NCBI GenBank assembly: GCA_038747915.1
Contig: JBCDJJ010000033.1
Span: forward strand, 1-36,260
Reading direction: 5' to 3'
DNA length: 36,260 nt
Origin: JBCDAP01 sp038747915
GTDB lineage: Bacteria > Planctomycetota > Phycisphaerae > Phycisphaerales > UBA1924
Under the pieces are notes generated by a model. The model made no database searches, was not told the origin of the DNA, and saw only the letters and a list, made by a program, of their open reading frames with translations. Of the stretch, positions 34,434 through 36,260 are shown piece by piece. The position numbers and the translations under genes were made by a program. Within the stretch, counting starts at the first letter, position 1; each line of letters begins with the position of its first letter.

Positions 34434-36137
34434 ATGACAACGGCTGGTCAGGCCACACGAGCAAGAGTGATGTCGGCCGCGGCGGGCCTGGTGATCGCGG
34501 GGACCGCGACCGCCCAGGGATCCGCGGCGCCGGCGATCGATCGCGGGTGGCGGCAGCCGTTCATCGACGAGTTCAACGGCGCGACCCTCGGCCCAGCCTG
34601 GGAGATCATCGCCAACTACCCAAAGTTCACCACCATCCAGTCGGCGCGCATCCCCGAGAACGTCGTCGTCGAGAACGGCATGATGCGGCACCTCATCAAG
34701 AAGGAGACCGCGGTCAACCCCGATGACCCCACCGACATCTACACCTGGACATCGGGCTACGTGCAGACCAAGTTCTTCCGCCAACGCTCCGGGTTCTGGC
34801 AGACCAGCATGCGGATCGCCGGCGCGACCGGTCTGAACAACGCCTTCTGGGCGACCACCGAGGGCACCCCGCCCGAAACCAACTTCGAGCTCGACTTCGT
34901 CGAGGCCCACTACCCCTCCAACCCGCACTTCAACTGGCACGCCTGGCGGTGGCCCGACCCCACCACCAAGCGAGCCTACCCATCCTCGATCAACACGCTC
35001 GGGCCCGATTTCTCCACATCGTTCAACACGTTCGGCATGCTCTGGACCGAGGGCAACGACTTCGTGTTCTACGTAAACGGCGTCGAGCACCACAGGGTGG
35101 TGCCCAACGCCGACGAGCCCACCCTCGGCGGACCCGATCGAGCCGCGGACATCAAGTACTCGACCGCTGTCATGACCTTCGGCGGCCCGATCGTCGACGA
35201 ACTCGATGGCGAGTCCATGGATGTCGACTGGGTTCGGGTCTACTCGATCGAGGATGCGCTGCTCACCGAGGACAGCTTCAACATCTCGACGCCGCTCGCC
35301 GGCGGCACCGGATGGGGCGCCACCTGGAACACACCGCCCGGAGCGAACGCCGCGTTGCTCCCGACGAGCCTCGACCCCGGCATCTCGAGATACCGAGCGC
35401 CGGCCAACGGCTCGCTCGACCTCGGGGCGATCGGCGCGCCCATCTCGCGCTTCATCGAGCTCCAACAGCGTTTCAATTACAACACCGATGCAACCTGGTT
35501 CCTCTCTTTCCTCGTCAACCGTGCGCCCACAGCGGGCCTCCGGCTCGAGTTGATCTCCGGGGATTTCACACGCGGGCTCTACGAGGTCGGCGTCGACGGC
35601 ACCATCACCACAGCCATGGATGACAGCCTGGCCATCTCCTCGCAGACCATGCCGAGCGGTGAGGATGTGCTCGTCACGATCATGATCAAGTCACGCCCCA
35701 GCTGGCAGCCGGTCGCCGTCAACTCGGGTACCTCCATCCAGAACGATGAGATCTACACGCGGATCTGGACCAGTGGGGACACGCTCCCCGAGCAGGCCCC
35801 ACTGCTCAACGAATGGCACACGCAGGCCGCCGGCGGTACCACACAGGCGCCGTCCGTGCTGAGGCTCACGCCCCTCGGCACCGGATCCGTCATCGTCGAC
35901 GAGATCCGCACCGGCAACACCTTCGCCGGTGCCACGGCCACGCTCAGCGTCGGAAACTGCCCCGGCAACGCCGGTGCCCGCACCGACTTCTTGGACAACA
36001 CCACCGACAGCTTCGATACCGCGGCGTATCTCCGAGCCCTGGCGAACACCGAACTCTGGACCGACTACTCGGGCGATGCGCTGCTCACCGCCGAGGATGT
36101 CGAGAACTTCCTCGGCTGGCTCGAGGCGTGCGACTGA
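34434..36137 (+). CDS. Secreted GH16 glycoside hydrolase with dockerin-like tail
   Basis: A 567-residue exported enzyme; GGGAG at 34421-34425 sets the ATG at 34434. The signal peptide (VMSAAAGLVIAGTATA) is followed by a complete GH16 domain (about 35-270) with ELDFVE (Glu152, Asp154, Glu157) as catalytic motif and RSGFWQTSMRIAGATGLNNAFW lining the cleft. A second beta-rich module (about 275-495, starting EDSFNISTPLAGG) is related to the FDY modules of the 31117 protein. The C-terminus (CPGNAGARTDFLDNTTDSFDTAAYLRAL ... YSGDALLTAEDVENFLGWLEACD) resembles a two-part dockerin but with altered Asp loops, so calcium binding is less sure. The domain order suggests a surface-attached endo-enzyme acting with the non-catalytic GH16-like neighbour. 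It may have its own promoter because a hairpin precedes it. Confidence 0.84.
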   Translation: MTTAGQATRARVMSAAAGLVIAGTATAQGSAAPAIDRGWRQPFIDEFNGATLGPAWEIIANYPKFTTIQSARIPENVVVENGMMRHLIKKETAVNPDDPTDIYTWTSGYVQTKFFRQRSGFWQTSMRIAGATGLNNAFWATTEGTPPETNFELDFVEAHYPSNPHFNWHAWRWPDPTTKRAYPSSINTLGPDFSTSFNTFGMLWTEGNDFVFYVNGVEHHRVVPNADEPTLGGPDRAADIKYSTAVMTFGGPIVDELDGESMDVDWVRVYSIEDALLTEDSFNISTPLAGGTGWGATWNTPPGANAALLPTSLDPGISRYRAPANGSLDLGAIGAPISRFIELQQRFNYNTDATWFLSFLVNRAPTAGLRLELISGDFTRGLYEVGVDGTITTAMDDSLAISSQTMPSGEDVLVTIMIKSRPSWQPVAVNSGTSIQNDEIYTRIWTSGDTLPEQAPLLNEWHTQAAGGTTQAPSVLRLTPLGTGSVIVDEIRTGNTFAGATATLSVGNCPGNAGARTDFLDNTTDSFDTAAYLRALANTELWTDYSGDALLTAEDVENFLGWLEACD

Positions 36138-36213
36138 GCCGGTGGCCCATCATCTACACGCACCCTGCCATCTGAGCGCAGGGCTGTGCCCCGAGCAAGG
36201 CACGCACGGGGGC

Positions 36214-36260
36214 TAGAGCATCCCAAGTCAATTCGTCGCGGGTGCCCCTGGCGGCTTGCC
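36214..36260 (+). mobile_element. Terminal end of a second IS630-type element, running off the window
   Basis: TAGAGCATCCC at 36214-36224 is identical to the inverted repeat of the 1427-2458 element. The following bases (AAGTCAATTCGTCGCG) resemble the inner side of that element's transposase-start end read inward (AATTGATTTCGTAGCG), with substitutions. In this orientation a transposase gene would begin on the plus strand just beyond the window. It lies 76 bases behind the stop of the last GH16 gene. Confidence 0.75.

Noticed and set aside
36138..36213. Terminator behind the last GH16 gene
   Set aside because: Only short 5-6 bp stems (for example CCCTGC/GCAGGG) without a T-run are present.
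1427..36224. Calling the whole interval a composite transposon
   Set aside because: Only one terminal repeat of the right-hand element is visible, the left transposase is dead, and IS630-type elements are not known to move large composite units.

Overview
The window looks like a chromosomal segment of a GC-rich planctomycete, most likely of the class Phycisphaerae. The lineage call is inferred from a PEP-CTERM-like tail ending VPTPG...IRRRRA, dockerin-like DADADDF repeats on secreted proteins, a pseudopilin with an IGFTLIELLVVVAVIALL leader, many secreted multidomain proteins, and frequent GTG starts with stop/start overlaps. No rRNA, tRNA or CRISPR array was seen.

Left third (1-13.5 kb) is accessory DNA. 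It carries three copies of a large secreted putative metalloprotease: an N-truncated remnant at 103-1299 and two full-length genes at 5394-7733 and 7988-10366. The full-length copies share one layout: signal peptide, beta-rich N-terminal module, eight RTX-type nonapeptides, an HExxH zincin domain and a conserved C-terminal beta-rich module. A decayed IS630-family element (1427-2458) sits just downstream of the truncated copy. Between the copies are a minus-strand HTH-like gene of unknown function (2581-3870) and a divergent PEP-CTERM protein (4018-4629). One near-perfect palindrome occurs in the shared promoter region of those two genes and again upstream of the first full-length metalloprotease gene, which suggests a small regulon. 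A dockerin-tailed secreted protein (11049-11966), a GNAT acetyltransferase (12140-13045) and an IS3-type integrase scrap complete this part.

Right two thirds (13.5-36.2 kb) is a polysaccharide-utilisation locus in three transcription blocks. Block A (minus) is GH16, then a Tat-exported enolase-superfamily protein, then a CE15-like lipoprotein esterase. A divergent sodium/solute symporter follows (17853-19673). Block B (minus) is GH16 with an SLH-like segment, a XylR-type regulator and a cytoplasmic GH36/raffinose-synthase-type enzyme, with translational coupling. Block C (plus) is a pseudopilin-like protein, a 957-residue secreted protein of unknown function, an FAD-dependent oxidoreductase, a 1043-residue dockerin-tailed protein with a degenerate GH16 domain, and an active-looking GH16 with a dockerin-like tail. 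The first two junctions after the 957-residue gene are stop/start overlaps.

A reasonable working model is that secreted and surface-held GH16 enzymes cleave a beta-linked, probably galactan-type (marine) polysaccharide. The exported esterase and enolase-family enzyme would trim or modify products, the symporter would import sugars, and the GH36 and FAD enzymes would act inside the cell under the XylR-like regulator. The exact substrate cannot be read from the sequence. The window ends in a second copy of the IS630-type terminal repeat (36214 onward), so related insertion-sequence ends bracket about 34 kb.
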